Assembly (NCBI RefSeq): GCF_000828915.1
Contig: NZ_AP014569.1
Location: 992,001-1,056,000, forward strand
DNA from: Serpentinimonas maccroryi
GTDB taxonomy: Bacteria > Pseudomonadota > Gammaproteobacteria > Burkholderiales > Burkholderiaceae_C
Reading direction: 5' to 3'
Length of the DNA stretch: 64,000 bases
Shown: piece after piece, positions 1 to 8,072 of the stretch
Numbering within the stretch: position 1 is the stretch's first letter
Layout: every line of letters starts with the position of its first letter
Notes under the pieces: generated by a model
Told to the model about the DNA's origin: nothing
Databases searched by the model: none
What the model saw: only the letters and a program-made list of their open reading frames with translations
Translations under genes and position numbers: made by a program

Positions 1-1403
1 TGCTGGGGTTGCTGGCTGCCTATCTTGGCCTGCTGTGGTTCAGCTCCAAGCTACCCGAACTGGAGCTGGACGACCCCGATTCCCCTTTGTTCGAGCTGCC
101 TGAAACCGGCCCGACCGTCAAGTCCGGGCTGCATTATCTGCTGGCGGTGGTGGTGCTGATCTGGTGCCTGATGGTCGAGCAACTCTCGCCGGCGCTGTCG
201 GCCTTTTGGGCCACGGCATTCCTGATCTTTCTGATCCTGACGCAAAAGCCCCTGCTGGGTCTGATGCGCGGCGACCGGCGCGTCTGGGCCAATTTTCGCT
301 TTGCGGTGCAAGACCTCATCGACGGACTGGCCCTAGGGGCGCAGAGCATGGTCGGCATTGGCCTAGCGACGGCGGCGGCCGGGATCGTGGTCGGTACGGT
401 CTCGCTCACTGGCGTCGGGCAGGTCATGACCGAACTGGTGGAAATCCTCTCGGGCGGCAACCTGACGCTGATGCTGGTGCTGGTGGCCCTGATTTGTTTG
501 GTGCTGGGCATGGGTTTGCCCACCACCGCCAATTACATCGTGGTCGCCACCTTGATGGCGCCGGTGATCGTTGAACTCGGGGCGCAGCAGGGCTTGATCG
601 TGCCGCTGATTGCGGTGCACATGTTTGTGTTTTATTTTGGCCTGATGGCCGATGTGACACCACCCGTGGGTTTGGCCTCGATAGCCGCTTCGGCGATTGC
701 ACGCAGCGACCCGATCAAAACCGGCATCACTGCATTTGGGTACAGCATGCGCACCGCGATTTTGCCGTTCTTGTTCATTTTCAACACCCAATTGCTGCTG
801 ATAGGTTTGACCGGGCCATTCGATCTGGTGCTTACCGTGGTGACGGCCACGGTGGCCATGCTGATTTTTGCCGCCGCCACGCAGGGGCACTTTTTTGCCC
901 GCAACCGCTGGTATGAGGCCGTGGCCTTGTTGCTGATCTGCTTTACCCTGTTTCGCCCCAATTTTTGGATGGACATGGTGGCGCCGCCCTTTACCTCTTT
1001 GAGCGGCCAAGAAATGGTGCAAGCGCTGGAAACGGCTCCGGCGAATGCCAGCAAGCGGCTCTCGGTCGAAGGCATGAACCTTGAAGGCGATGAGATCAGT
1101 AAAGGGGTTTTGCTGCCGCTCGGGCCCGCAGGCGACCCCGCCCAGCGCCTGCGCCACGCCGGCATCACGGCCATGTTCGACGGCCAAGGGTACATGGTCA
1201 TGGCTGTGCAGTTCCGCAGCGTGGCCGATCGCCAAGGCATCGAGCAGGGCTTTCGCATCACCGGGCTCGACGTGCCCAACGAGCGGCCTGAACCTGAGTG
1301 GTTTTTCATCCCGGCTTTGGCCCTGTTGGGGCTGATCATTGGGTTGCAGTGGCGGCGCAATAGCCGCCTCAAGTCGGCAACGGCGACGGTTGCCTCGACT
1401 TGA
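1..1403 (+). CDS. TRAP transporter fused permease, C-terminal part (5' end outside window)
   Basis: This is the C-terminal portion of a TRAP-type fused (DctQM-like) permease, an inner-membrane importer of organic acids driven by ion gradients and fed by a periplasmic binding protein. The reading frame is open from the window edge (codons begin at base 3), so the start is missing. Visible are many hydrophobic segments and the DctM-family stretch GMGLPTTANYIVVATL followed by PLIAVHMFVFYFGLMADVTPPV. The last ~130 residues after the membrane core resemble the C-terminal extension (DUF3394) found on this subfamily and end in a final membrane helix. The substrate cannot be told from sequence. The next gene starts 14 bases after the stop. 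Confidence 0.9.
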   Translation, partial: LGLLAAYLGLLWFSSKLPELELDDPDSPLFELPETGPTVKSGLHYLLAVVVLIWCLMVEQLSPALSAFWATAFLIFLILTQKPLLGLMRGDRRVWANFRFAVQDLIDGLALGAQSMVGIGLATAAAGIVVGTVSLTGVGQVMTELVEILSGGNLTLMLVLVALICLVLGMGLPTTANYIVVATLMAPVIVELGAQQGLIVPLIAVHMFVFYFGLMADVTPPVGLASIAASAIARSDPIKTGITAFGYSMRTAILPFLFIFNTQLLLIGLTGPFDLVLTVVTATVAMLIFAAATQGHFFARNRWYEAVALLLICFTLFRPNFWMDMVAPPFTSLSGQEMVQALETAPANASKRLSVEGMNLEGDEISKGVLLPLGPAGDPAQRLRHAGITAMFDGQGYMVMAVQFRSVADRQGIEQGFRITGLDVPNERPEPEWFFIPALALLGLIIGLQWRRNSRLKSATATVAST

Positions 1404-1417
1404 ACCAGGAGCCCCTT

Positions 1418-2107
1418 GTGCAAGCCGTGTCTGCACCCGGGCCGCGCATCGCCCTGATCCATGCGCTGGAGCAGTCGGTGGCGCCGATAGCGCACGCTTT
1501 CGAGCGCCACTGGCCCGCGGCGCAGCGCATGAATTTGCTCGACGACAGCTTGGCCAGCGATGTGGCGCGCACCGGGCTCGACGCCGCGATGCACACGCGC
1601 TTCGAGCGCTTGGCTGCCTACGCCGAGTTCAGTGGCGCGCAAGCGATTTTGTACACCTGTTCGGCTTTTGGCCCGTGCATCGAGGGCGTGGCGGCGCGCC
1701 GGCCGCACCTGACCGTGCTCAAGCCCTATCAAGCCATGGTCGCAGAGGCGCTGGGCTTGGGGGGACGAATCGGTTTGATCGCTTCGTTTGCGCCCACCCT
1801 CGAGGCACTGCCAGCCGAGTTTGGGCCCAACGCCCAAGTGCTCACAGCCTGCGTGCCGCACGCCCTGCAGGCGCTGCAGCGCCAAGACGCGGCCGCACAC
1901 GATGCCAGCGTGCTCGAAGCAGCCCTGCAGCTCCAGTCGAAGGGCTGCGCGCTGATCGCGTTGGCGCAGTTCAGCATGGCGCGCGCGGCACCTTTGATCC
2001 GGGAGCGGTTGACGCTCCCGGTTTTGACAGCGCCCACAAGTGCCGTGCTGGCCCTGCGCCAGCGCTTGACACCTGGAGCCGCTCCCACGCAACTGCCGCA
2101 CGCCTGA
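1418..2107 (+). CDS. Asp/Glu racemase superfamily protein
   Basis: A 229-residue cytoplasmic protein of the aspartate/glutamate racemase fold. GTG at 1418 is preferred because AGGAG lies at 1406-1410, seven bases upstream. An earlier in-frame TTG at 1400 overlaps the preceding stop but has no such site. The first active-site region reads ILYTCSAFGPC (Cys81). The second, where two-cysteine racemases carry Cys in a GCT-like motif, reads ALAQFSMA near residue 184 and has no Cys. A plain cofactor-independent racemase mechanism is therefore doubtful; a decarboxylase- or isomerase-like activity is possible. It follows the TRAP permease closely and may act on the imported organic acid (inference). 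Confidence 0.8.
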   Translation: MQAVSAPGPRIALIHALEQSVAPIAHAFERHWPAAQRMNLLDDSLASDVARTGLDAAMHTRFERLAAYAEFSGAQAILYTCSAFGPCIEGVAARRPHLTVLKPYQAMVAEALGLGGRIGLIASFAPTLEALPAEFGPNAQVLTACVPHALQALQRQDAAAHDASVLEAALQLQSKGCALIALAQFSMARAAPLIRERLTLPVLTAPTSAVLALRQRLTPGAAPTQLPHA

Positions 2108-2208
2108 GCCAGCCACCCAGCCGAAACGCAAGCCAAAGTCGCTGCTGGGAGCGCTACACTCACTGCAACTGCAGCCGCACTGCCGAGCGCGCGCGGCGCG
2201 CACTGCAC

Positions 2209-3315
2209 ATGGCCGACCCCACCCCCACCCCTCCCCCTGAGCCCGAGCCTGCGTGGCGCCGGGCGCTGGCGCGCTGGCAGGATTGGCTGCGCCCTGGCCA
2301 CGCCAGCCCCGGCCCGCAAAAGCTGCGCCTGAACCTGGCCCTGCAAGGCGGTGGCGCCCACGGCGCCTACACTTGGGGCGTGCTCGATGCCTTGCTCGAG
2401 CACGAGGCGCTGGAGCTCGAGGGCCTCAGCGGCAGCAGCGCCGGCGCCGTCAACGCCGTGTTGCTGGCCGATGGTTGGGTGCGCGCTGGCCGTGCCGGTG
2501 CGCGCGCTGCGCTGGCCCAGTTCTGGGGCGAACTCGGCCAGCACCTGCCCGCCAGCCTGGTGCGCAGCAAGGGCGAGACCGTGCGCCTGGCCCCCGCTGG
2601 GCGCTTGCTGGCGCATTGGGCGGCCCAGTTCACGCCGGCGCAGCTCAACCCCTCTGACCTCAACCCGCTGCGCGACTTGCTCGAGCGCCAGATCGACTTT
2701 GAGCGCTTGCGCCGTGACTGCCCATTCAAGCTCTACATCGGTGCCACCCAAGTCAACACCGGGCGCTTGCGCCTGTTTAGGGAGCACGAGATCAGCGCCG
2801 AGGTGCTGTTGGCCTCGGCCTGTCTGCCCAAAATCCACCACACCGTCCACATCGACGGCGAGCCCTACTGGGACGGCGGCTACAGCGCCAACCCTGCCAT
2901 CGCGCCCCTGGTTTACGACTGCGCCACGCCCGATGTGCTGCTGGTGCTGCTCAACCCCCTGCGCCGCAGCCAGACCCCGCGCAGCCTGGCCGAAATCGAA
3001 ACGCGTTTGGTCGAACTGGGCTTTGGCACCCACATCATGAACGAGATGCGCCATTTCGCGCAAGCCGCTCGCCACGCGCGCACGCCACCCAGCGCCACGC
3101 CGGCACTGCAGCGGCTGCTGCAGCAGCGCTTCCACCTCATCGGCGGTGAAGAACTCGACAGCCTGGCACACAGCGAGAGCAAACTGATCGTGCACACGCC
3201 GTTTCTGCAGCACCTGCACCAGCAGGGCCGCGCGCACGCCCAAGCTTGGTTGCACGACAGCGCCGCGCTGGTCGGGCTGCGCTCGAGCATCGATGTCGAG
3301 GCATTGTTTGGCTGA
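2209..3315 (+). CDS. Patatin-like phospholipase
   Basis: A 368-residue patatin-family serine hydrolase expected to act on acyl lipids with a Ser-Asp dyad. The oxyanion motif LQGGGAHGAY is at residues 45-54, the nucleophile elbow GSSAG at 75-79 (Ser77), and the dyad Asp lies in YWDGGYSANP. The ATG at 2209 is chosen because it begins the sequence MADPTPTPP just ahead of the conserved domain; the frame is open far upstream but that stretch overlaps the racemase-like gene. No signal peptide or membrane helix is visible, so a cytoplasmic location is likely. The lipid substrate is unknown. A second patatin lies at 19412-20404 on the other strand. Confidence 0.85.
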   Translation: MADPTPTPPPEPEPAWRRALARWQDWLRPGHASPGPQKLRLNLALQGGGAHGAYTWGVLDALLEHEALELEGLSGSSAGAVNAVLLADGWVRAGRAGARAALAQFWGELGQHLPASLVRSKGETVRLAPAGRLLAHWAAQFTPAQLNPSDLNPLRDLLERQIDFERLRRDCPFKLYIGATQVNTGRLRLFREHEISAEVLLASACLPKIHHTVHIDGEPYWDGGYSANPAIAPLVYDCATPDVLLVLLNPLRRSQTPRSLAEIETRLVELGFGTHIMNEMRHFAQAARHARTPPSATPALQRLLQQRFHLIGGEELDSLAHSESKLIVHTPFLQHLHQQGRAHAQAWLHDSAALVGLRSSIDVEALFG

Positions 3316-3504
3316 TCCCTGGATGGCCGCTTGGCATCTGGCGCAGCCACAGGCGCAAGCCGGTGTTCATCTGGCGTTCATCTACCCTTAAGCTTACCTT
3401 CATGCGTTTGTTAGCCAGCGCAAGGTTGCCAGGGCTTTAATCTAAAACAGTCATGGCGCTTGGCCGTGGCCGTGGTTGACAATCGATTGAAAGGATTTTT
3501 CGAG

Positions 3505-4119
3505 ATGAAACTCAAACTTCTGGGCGCAGCCCTCTTGGCTTCCGGTCTGCTTATTTCGACACAGGCCCATGCCCATGCCGCTGGCGCCAGCGCCCCCCGC
3601 GCTGCCGCACCGGCTACCGCACCGGCCGCCACCCCGGCAGCGCGCACCATCACCGAAGCCCAAGTGCTGGCCGCCCAGCAAGCCTGGGGCCGGGCGCTGG
3701 TGCAGATCAGCAGCGATTTCGCCAGCGGTGGCCTTGCGCGTGCCACCGCCACCGCCTCGGCCGTGCTCGACGCAGCCTACGGCTACCAGATGGGCCCGGT
3801 GCTGTTCAAGCCCACCCTGACCACGGCACCCCACACCTTCCGCACCACGCGCGAGGGCGCACTGGCTTACTTTGTCGGCAACAACCCGGCCTTCCCGAAT
3901 GACCGCGGCTTCGCGCTCAAGGGCTGGACCCACGTCGAGGTGCGCAACGCCGCGGTGCTGATCCACGGCGACGTGGCCAAAACCATGGGCAACGTCACCC
4001 TGACCAACCGCGATGGCAGCCGCACCACGGTGGACAAAACCTGGGGCTTCCGACTCGACCCCCAAGGCAATCTGCGCATTGTGCTGCACCACTCCTCGCT
4101 GCCCTTCACCGGCTCTTAA
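3505..4119 (+). CDS. Secreted SnoaL/NTF2-like protein of unknown function
   Basis: A 204-residue exported protein. It opens with a clear Sec signal peptide (MKLKLLGAALLASGLLIS then THA-like cleavage region around residues 20-25) and an Ala/Pro-rich linker. The mature part resembles the SnoaL/DUF4440 cone fold: residues after ~55 include AAQQAWGRALVQIS, a region KGWTHVEVRNAAVLIHGDVAKTMG and a C-terminal strand GFRLDPQGNLRIVLHHSS. Homologues are sometimes annotated as phosphoribosyl-AMP cyclohydrolase, which I do not accept because the HisI metal motifs are absent. The ATG at 3505 has AAAGGA upstream. The kinase gene follows only six bases after the stop, so co-transcription and a role in signal sensing are plausible (inference). 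Confidence 0.65.
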   Translation: MKLKLLGAALLASGLLISTQAHAHAAGASAPRAAAPATAPAATPAARTITEAQVLAAQQAWGRALVQISSDFASGGLARATATASAVLDAAYGYQMGPVLFKPTLTTAPHTFRTTREGALAYFVGNNPAFPNDRGFALKGWTHVEVRNAAVLIHGDVAKTMGNVTLTNRDGSRTTVDKTWGFRLDPQGNLRIVLHHSSLPFTGS

Positions 4120-4125
4120 TCTGCC

Positions 4126-5781
4126 GTGTTGCTTAGCCGCCTGAGCATTGCCTTTGCGGTTCTGATCCTGCTCAGCGCAGTGCAGGCGGCTTTTTCGGTG
4201 TGGGCCGTGCGCACCGCCAGCGCACAGTCTGCTCTCACGCGCGACGCCCAGCAGATGCTCACCGAGTACCAGGCGCTGGCGGCCAACAAACAGCGCTTGC
4301 TGGTCTGGTTGGCAGGCACGGCCCTGACCGGCCAAGGCAGTGCCGACACGCGCAACCAACTGCTGCAAGAAATGGAGCGCTCGCTGCACGAGCTGGAGCG
4401 GCTGCAGGCGCTGCAACCATTGCCGCCACCCTCTGGCACACCTGCTGGCAGCTCGGCAACCCAGACCGCATCGTCACCGCACGCCGCACCCCAAAGCCAC
4501 CCGATCGCCCTTTTGCGTGCCAATTTTGACGCCATGCGGGCCTACGTGCTGCAAGCCAGCACCGCCACGGCGCGCAGTCCGGTTGCAGATCAGGCCCTGA
4601 TGTGGTTGCAGGCTGCTGCCGTATTTGATCACCACGGCGGGCGCGACATGCGCAAGGAGCTGGCCGCTGCGATTGCGCAGCAACGCGAGGCCACCGAGCA
4701 GGCCATGGCGCAGCAAAACGAAACGCTAGACACCCTGCAGCGCTCCAGTCTGGGGCTCATGCTGCTGTCGGCGCTGTGGGGCTTGCTGGCAGCCGGTTAT
4801 TTTATGCGCCGCCTGCATCAACCTTTTAGGCAGCTGCGGTTGGCCACCGAGGCGCTGGCCGATGGCGACTACCGGCAGCGCCCAGACACCGCCAACCCAG
4901 ACGAGTTCAACCTGATCGGCCAGCAATTGAACGCATTGGCCCGTCGCCTCGAAGCCAATCAACGCCAAAACGAGGCCTTGCGCGCCGGGCTCGACGCCGC
5001 CGTGGCCGAGCGCACCCAGGCGCTGATGCGCAGCCACGAGGCGCTGCTGCAAGTGGATGCGCGGCGCCAGCGGTTTTTTGCCGAAATCAGCCACGAGTTG
5101 CGCACCCCGGTCACGGTCATTCGGGGCGAGGCCGAAATCGCCCTGCGCAGCGGCGGGCAGGCTGGCGTGCAAGACGCCGCCTATCGCGGCGCCCTCGAGC
5201 GCATCGTCACGGCAGCCGCCGCCTTGGGCCAGCGGGTGCAAGAGCTGGTGCGGCTGGCGCGATCGAGCGCCAGCGCCCAAAGCTACGCCTTTGCGCCGGT
5301 GCGCTTGCGCGCCGTGGTGCAAGGGGCGCAGCAGCAGATGCAGGCCATCGCCTCGAATCGCGGCATCGAGCTGCTGGACCGAGCCAGCGCCGCCGCCGGC
5401 GATTGCGTGCTCGAAGCCGACCTCGACAAATTGCAGCAAGCGCTGGTGATCGTGCTCGACAACGCGGTGCGCTACAGCGCCGCCGGCAGCCAAGTACAGA
5501 TCGAGGCCGAGCCCGACGCGGCGGCGCAGTGCCTGCGCATCGCCATCAGCGACAGCGGCATGGGCATCGACCCCGAGCAAACCGAGCAGGTGTTCGAGCC
5601 CTACTTCCGCAGCGAAGCCGCGCGCCTGCGCAGCCCCGAAGGCTTGGGTCTGGGTTTGTCGATCGCGCGCGCGATCGTGCTCGCACACCGGGGCAGCATC
5701 GCCATGGAAGCCTTGGCGGTTGGCGGCACCCGCGTCACAATCGAGCTGCCGCTGGCCGGCGCCGCCGCTGCGGCCGCCTAA
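4126..5781 (+). CDS. Membrane sensor histidine kinase
   Basis: A 551-residue histidine kinase. TM1 is at ~5-25, a mostly helical periplasmic sensor region at ~26-205, TM2 at ~206-228, a HAMP-like region to ~285, then HisKA with the phospho-acceptor in AEISHELRTPVTV (His323), and a HATPase domain with the N-box DNAVRYS, DSGMGI and GLGLGLSIARAIV. GTG at 4126 is used as start; TTG at 4129 is the only close alternative. It sits between the exported SnoaL-like gene and the response regulator at 5874, which suggests one three-gene signalling unit. The ligand is unknown. Confidence 0.9.
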   Translation: MLLSRLSIAFAVLILLSAVQAAFSVWAVRTASAQSALTRDAQQMLTEYQALAANKQRLLVWLAGTALTGQGSADTRNQLLQEMERSLHELERLQALQPLPPPSGTPAGSSATQTASSPHAAPQSHPIALLRANFDAMRAYVLQASTATARSPVADQALMWLQAAAVFDHHGGRDMRKELAAAIAQQREATEQAMAQQNETLDTLQRSSLGLMLLSALWGLLAAGYFMRRLHQPFRQLRLATEALADGDYRQRPDTANPDEFNLIGQQLNALARRLEANQRQNEALRAGLDAAVAERTQALMRSHEALLQVDARRQRFFAEISHELRTPVTVIRGEAEIALRSGGQAGVQDAAYRGALERIVTAAAALGQRVQELVRLARSSASAQSYAFAPVRLRAVVQGAQQQMQAIASNRGIELLDRASAAAGDCVLEADLDKLQQALVIVLDNAVRYSAAGSQVQIEAEPDAAAQCLRIAISDSGMGIDPEQTEQVFEPYFRSEAARLRSPEGLGLGLSIARAIVLAHRGSIAMEALAVGGTRVTIELPLAGAAAAAA

Positions 5782-5873
5782 GCCATTCCCAAACCGCCCT
5801 TCACCCACTGCGCCCCTTTGCGATCCCCCAAGCAATTGAACGCCGCCCCTCCATTTTTTAGAGCGCCCTGCCC

Positions 5874-6599
5874 ATGTATTTGCTGATCGTGGAAGACGAC
5901 GACCGGGTGGCCGATTTTCTGCGCCGGGGGCTGGCTGCAGAAGGATACAGCACCCAACGCGTGGCCAACGCCGAAGAGGCGCTGCTGCGTCTGCGCCAGC
6001 ACCCCTGTGCCTTGCTGCTGCTCGACCTGATGCTGCCGGGCATGAGCGGCATCGAGTTGTGCCAGCGGCTGCGCGCCGAGCGCCTGCAAATGCCGGTGCT
6101 CATGCTCACCGCGCTCGATGGGGTCGAAGACCGGGTGCAGGGCTTGCGCTGCGGGGCCGACGACTATCTGGGCAAGCCCTTTGCTTTCGACGAGCTGTTG
6201 GCACGCATCGAGGCGCTGCTGCGCCGCCCGACGGCGCTGGCGCAGGCTGCGCGCACGCTGGAGGTGGCCGATTTGCTGTTTGACCGCGACCAGATGCAGT
6301 GCTGGCGCGCCGGTCGCGCCTTGCATCTAACGGCCAAGGAGCTGGCGCTGCTGGAGCTGCTCATGAGCGCGCCCGGGCGCGTGTACAGCCGCGAACGCAT
6401 TTTGGCCAACGTCTGGGGCAGCTACGAAGACCCGCTCACCAACGTGGTCGAGGTTTATATTAGGCGCCTGCGCGCCAAGATCGACGACGGCCACGAACTG
6501 GCCCTCATCAAAACCGTGCGCGGGCTGGGCTACCGGCTCGACGCCGCTGCCACACCCAAACCCACCCCCGTCGGTTCTGGGCCGCAAGCGCCGGGCTGA
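5874..6599 (+). CDS. OmpR/PhoB-family response regulator
   Basis: A 241-residue transcriptional regulator. The receiver domain (1-115) carries the acidic pair EDDD at 7-10, phospho-acceptor Asp51 in LLLLDLMLPG, and the Lys of GKPFAFDEL. A winged-helix DNA-binding domain follows (~125-225) with TAKELALLELL, the recognition helix region NVVEVYIRRLRAKI and the closing TVRGLGYRL. It is the expected partner of the kinase ending 92 bases upstream. That 92-base gap shows no convincing promoter or terminator. Target genes are unknown. Confidence 0.92.
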   Translation: MYLLIVEDDDRVADFLRRGLAAEGYSTQRVANAEEALLRLRQHPCALLLLDLMLPGMSGIELCQRLRAERLQMPVLMLTALDGVEDRVQGLRCGADDYLGKPFAFDELLARIEALLRRPTALAQAARTLEVADLLFDRDQMQCWRAGRALHLTAKELALLELLMSAPGRVYSRERILANVWGSYEDPLTNVVEVYIRRLRAKIDDGHELALIKTVRGLGYRLDAAATPKPTPVGSGPQAPG

Positions 6600-6707
6600 A
6601 GCTGTGCCAGCCCGCGGCCCGGAGGGGTGCATGGTGTTTAGCCAGAGCGGTCGGGGCGCTACACTCGCTTGCCGGCGCCCGAACCGGGTACCTTCCTTTG
6701 ACCCAGC

Positions 6708-7097
6708 ATGTTCCCCTACAGCCCCCTGCACCGCTCACACATCGTCCCCACCGAAGCGCCGCTGGCCCACGTGCCGGGCAGCATCATTTTTTGGTGGGCG
6801 TTTTTTGCCCTCGGTGTGGTGGCGTTTGCGGCCGGCATGTGGGGCATGGTTTGGCGCCGCGTGCGCCGGCGGCGTTTGCGGGCCGATCTGGCGCAGTGGC
6901 CCGCCAGCGGCGATCGCGCCACCCAAGCACGGTTTTTGCTCGAACTGGTGCGCCGCCACCGCCTCAAGCCGCCCGCTGCTTGGATGGAGGCCCTCGATCA
7001 GGCCGGCGACCCCAAGTTCGTGAACCCAGACCCGACCCAGCCCGATCCGCTGCTGGCCTTGCGCGACGCCATCGAGGACATGGAATACGCCGACTGA
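6708..7097 (+). CDS. Hypothetical membrane-anchored protein
   Basis: A 129-residue protein I do not recognise. It has one strong membrane helix at ~25-48 (IIFWWAFFALGVVAFAAGMWGMVW), followed by an Arg-rich cytoplasmic patch (RRVRRRRLRADL), so the N terminus should face the periplasm by the positive-inside rule. The remaining ~75 residues are soluble and end with an acidic tail (DAIEDMEYAD). The ATG at 6708 follows the OmpR regulator by about 110 bases. The gene converges with the REC-GGDEF gene ending nine bases downstream. GC content and codon use match its neighbours, which supports it as real. Confidence 0.6.
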   Translation: MFPYSPLHRSHIVPTEAPLAHVPGSIIFWWAFFALGVVAFAAGMWGMVWRRVRRRRLRADLAQWPASGDRATQARFLLELVRRHRLKPPAAWMEALDQAGDPKFVNPDPTQPDPLLALRDAIEDMEYAD

Positions 7098-7106
7098 GCG
7101 CTGGCA

Positions 7107-8072
7107 CTAGGCCGACAACGCAGCGGCCCCCGCCCGAACGGCGTTGCGGCCGGCTTTTTTGGCGCGATACAGGTTGAGATCGGCCTCGCGCAGCAAATCG
7201 TCGGCGCTGTGCATCAGGTCGAGGCGCGCACTGCCCACGCCGATGCTCACCGTCACCGCTGGCCAAGGTGCGCCGCTGACACCGGGCTGGGTTTCTTGGT
7301 GCACGCGCTGGCGCAATTGCTCGGCCATGTGCTGGGCGCCGTACCCGTCGGTATCGGGCAGCAGACAGACAAATTCCTCGCCGCCGTAGCGCGCCACCAG
7401 GTCGGTCGGGCGCTGCAAGCCGCTGGCCAGCGCAGCCGCGACGCGGCGCAGGCAATCGTCGCCGCTTTGGTGGCCGTGGCTGTCGTTGAAGCGTTTGAAG
7501 TGGTCCACGTCGATCAGCAGCACACTCAAGGGTGCGCCGCTGCGCTGGATGCGCGCCCACTCGACGGCCAACCGTTCGTCGAAGTGGCGCCGGTTGGCGA
7601 TGCCGGTCAGGCCGTCGAGAAACACCCAGCGGCGCAGCAAATCGCCTTGGCGCTTGAGCGTGACGTGGGTTTTGACGCGCGCACGCACCACTTTGGTGTT
7701 GAAGGGCTTGCCGATGAAATCGACCGCTCCCACGTCGAGCCCATGCGCTTCCGATTCGGGGTCGGCGTTGGCGGTGAGAAAGATCACCGGGATGTCGCGC
7801 GTGAGTTGGTCGGCCTTGAGGCGCTGGCAGACCTCAAAGCCATCGAGCTCTGGCATGACGACGTCGAGCAAGATCAGGTCGGGCTGCTGCTGGCGTGCGA
7901 TCTCAAGCGCCTTGTTGCCTTCGGTGGCCGCAAACACCTGGTGGTCGGCGGCAAACACGCGGTAGAGCAACTGCACGTTGACGGGCTGGTCATCGACCAC
8001 CAGCAGGCGCGGCCGGCGCTCGAGTTCGCCCCCAAACGGGGTTCCAGCCGGCAAGGATTGGGCAATGTCCAT
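7107..8072 (-). CDS. Response regulator with diguanylate cyclase output (REC-GGDEF)
   Basis: A 321-residue PleD/WspR-like protein that should make cyclic di-GMP when phosphorylated. The receiver domain (~20-140) has the acidic pair VVDD, phospho-acceptor Asp70 in LILLDVVMPELDG, Thr100 and the Lys of GKPF. The cyclase domain has LTGIANRRHF, metal Asp in IDVDHFKRFND and an intact active site GGEEF at 230-234. RPTD at 221-224, five residues before it, is a product-inhibition (I-site) motif. The ATG at 8072 overlaps the stop of the upstream hybrid kinase (TAATG), which implies translational coupling and makes that kinase with its HPt domain the likely phosphodonor. Confidence 0.93.
   Translation of the reverse strand: MDIAQSLPAGTPFGGELERRPRLLVVDDQPVNVQLLYRVFAADHQVFAATEGNKALEIARQQQPDLILLDVVMPELDGFEVCQRLKADQLTRDIPVIFLTANADPESEAHGLDVGAVDFIGKPFNTKVVRARVKTHVTLKRQGDLLRRWVFLDGLTGIANRRHFDERLAVEWARIQRSGAPLSVLLIDVDHFKRFNDSHGHQSGDDCLRRVAAALASGLQRPTDLVARYGGEEFVCLLPDTDGYGAQHMAEQLRQRVHQETQPGVSGAPWPAVTVSIGVGSARLDLMHSADDLLREADLNLYRAKKAGRNAVRAGAAALSA

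Noticed and set aside
3505-4119. Annotation as phosphoribosyl-AMP cyclohydrolase
   Set aside because: The protein is exported and lacks the HisI metal and substrate motifs; it looks like a SnoaL-type cone-fold protein instead.
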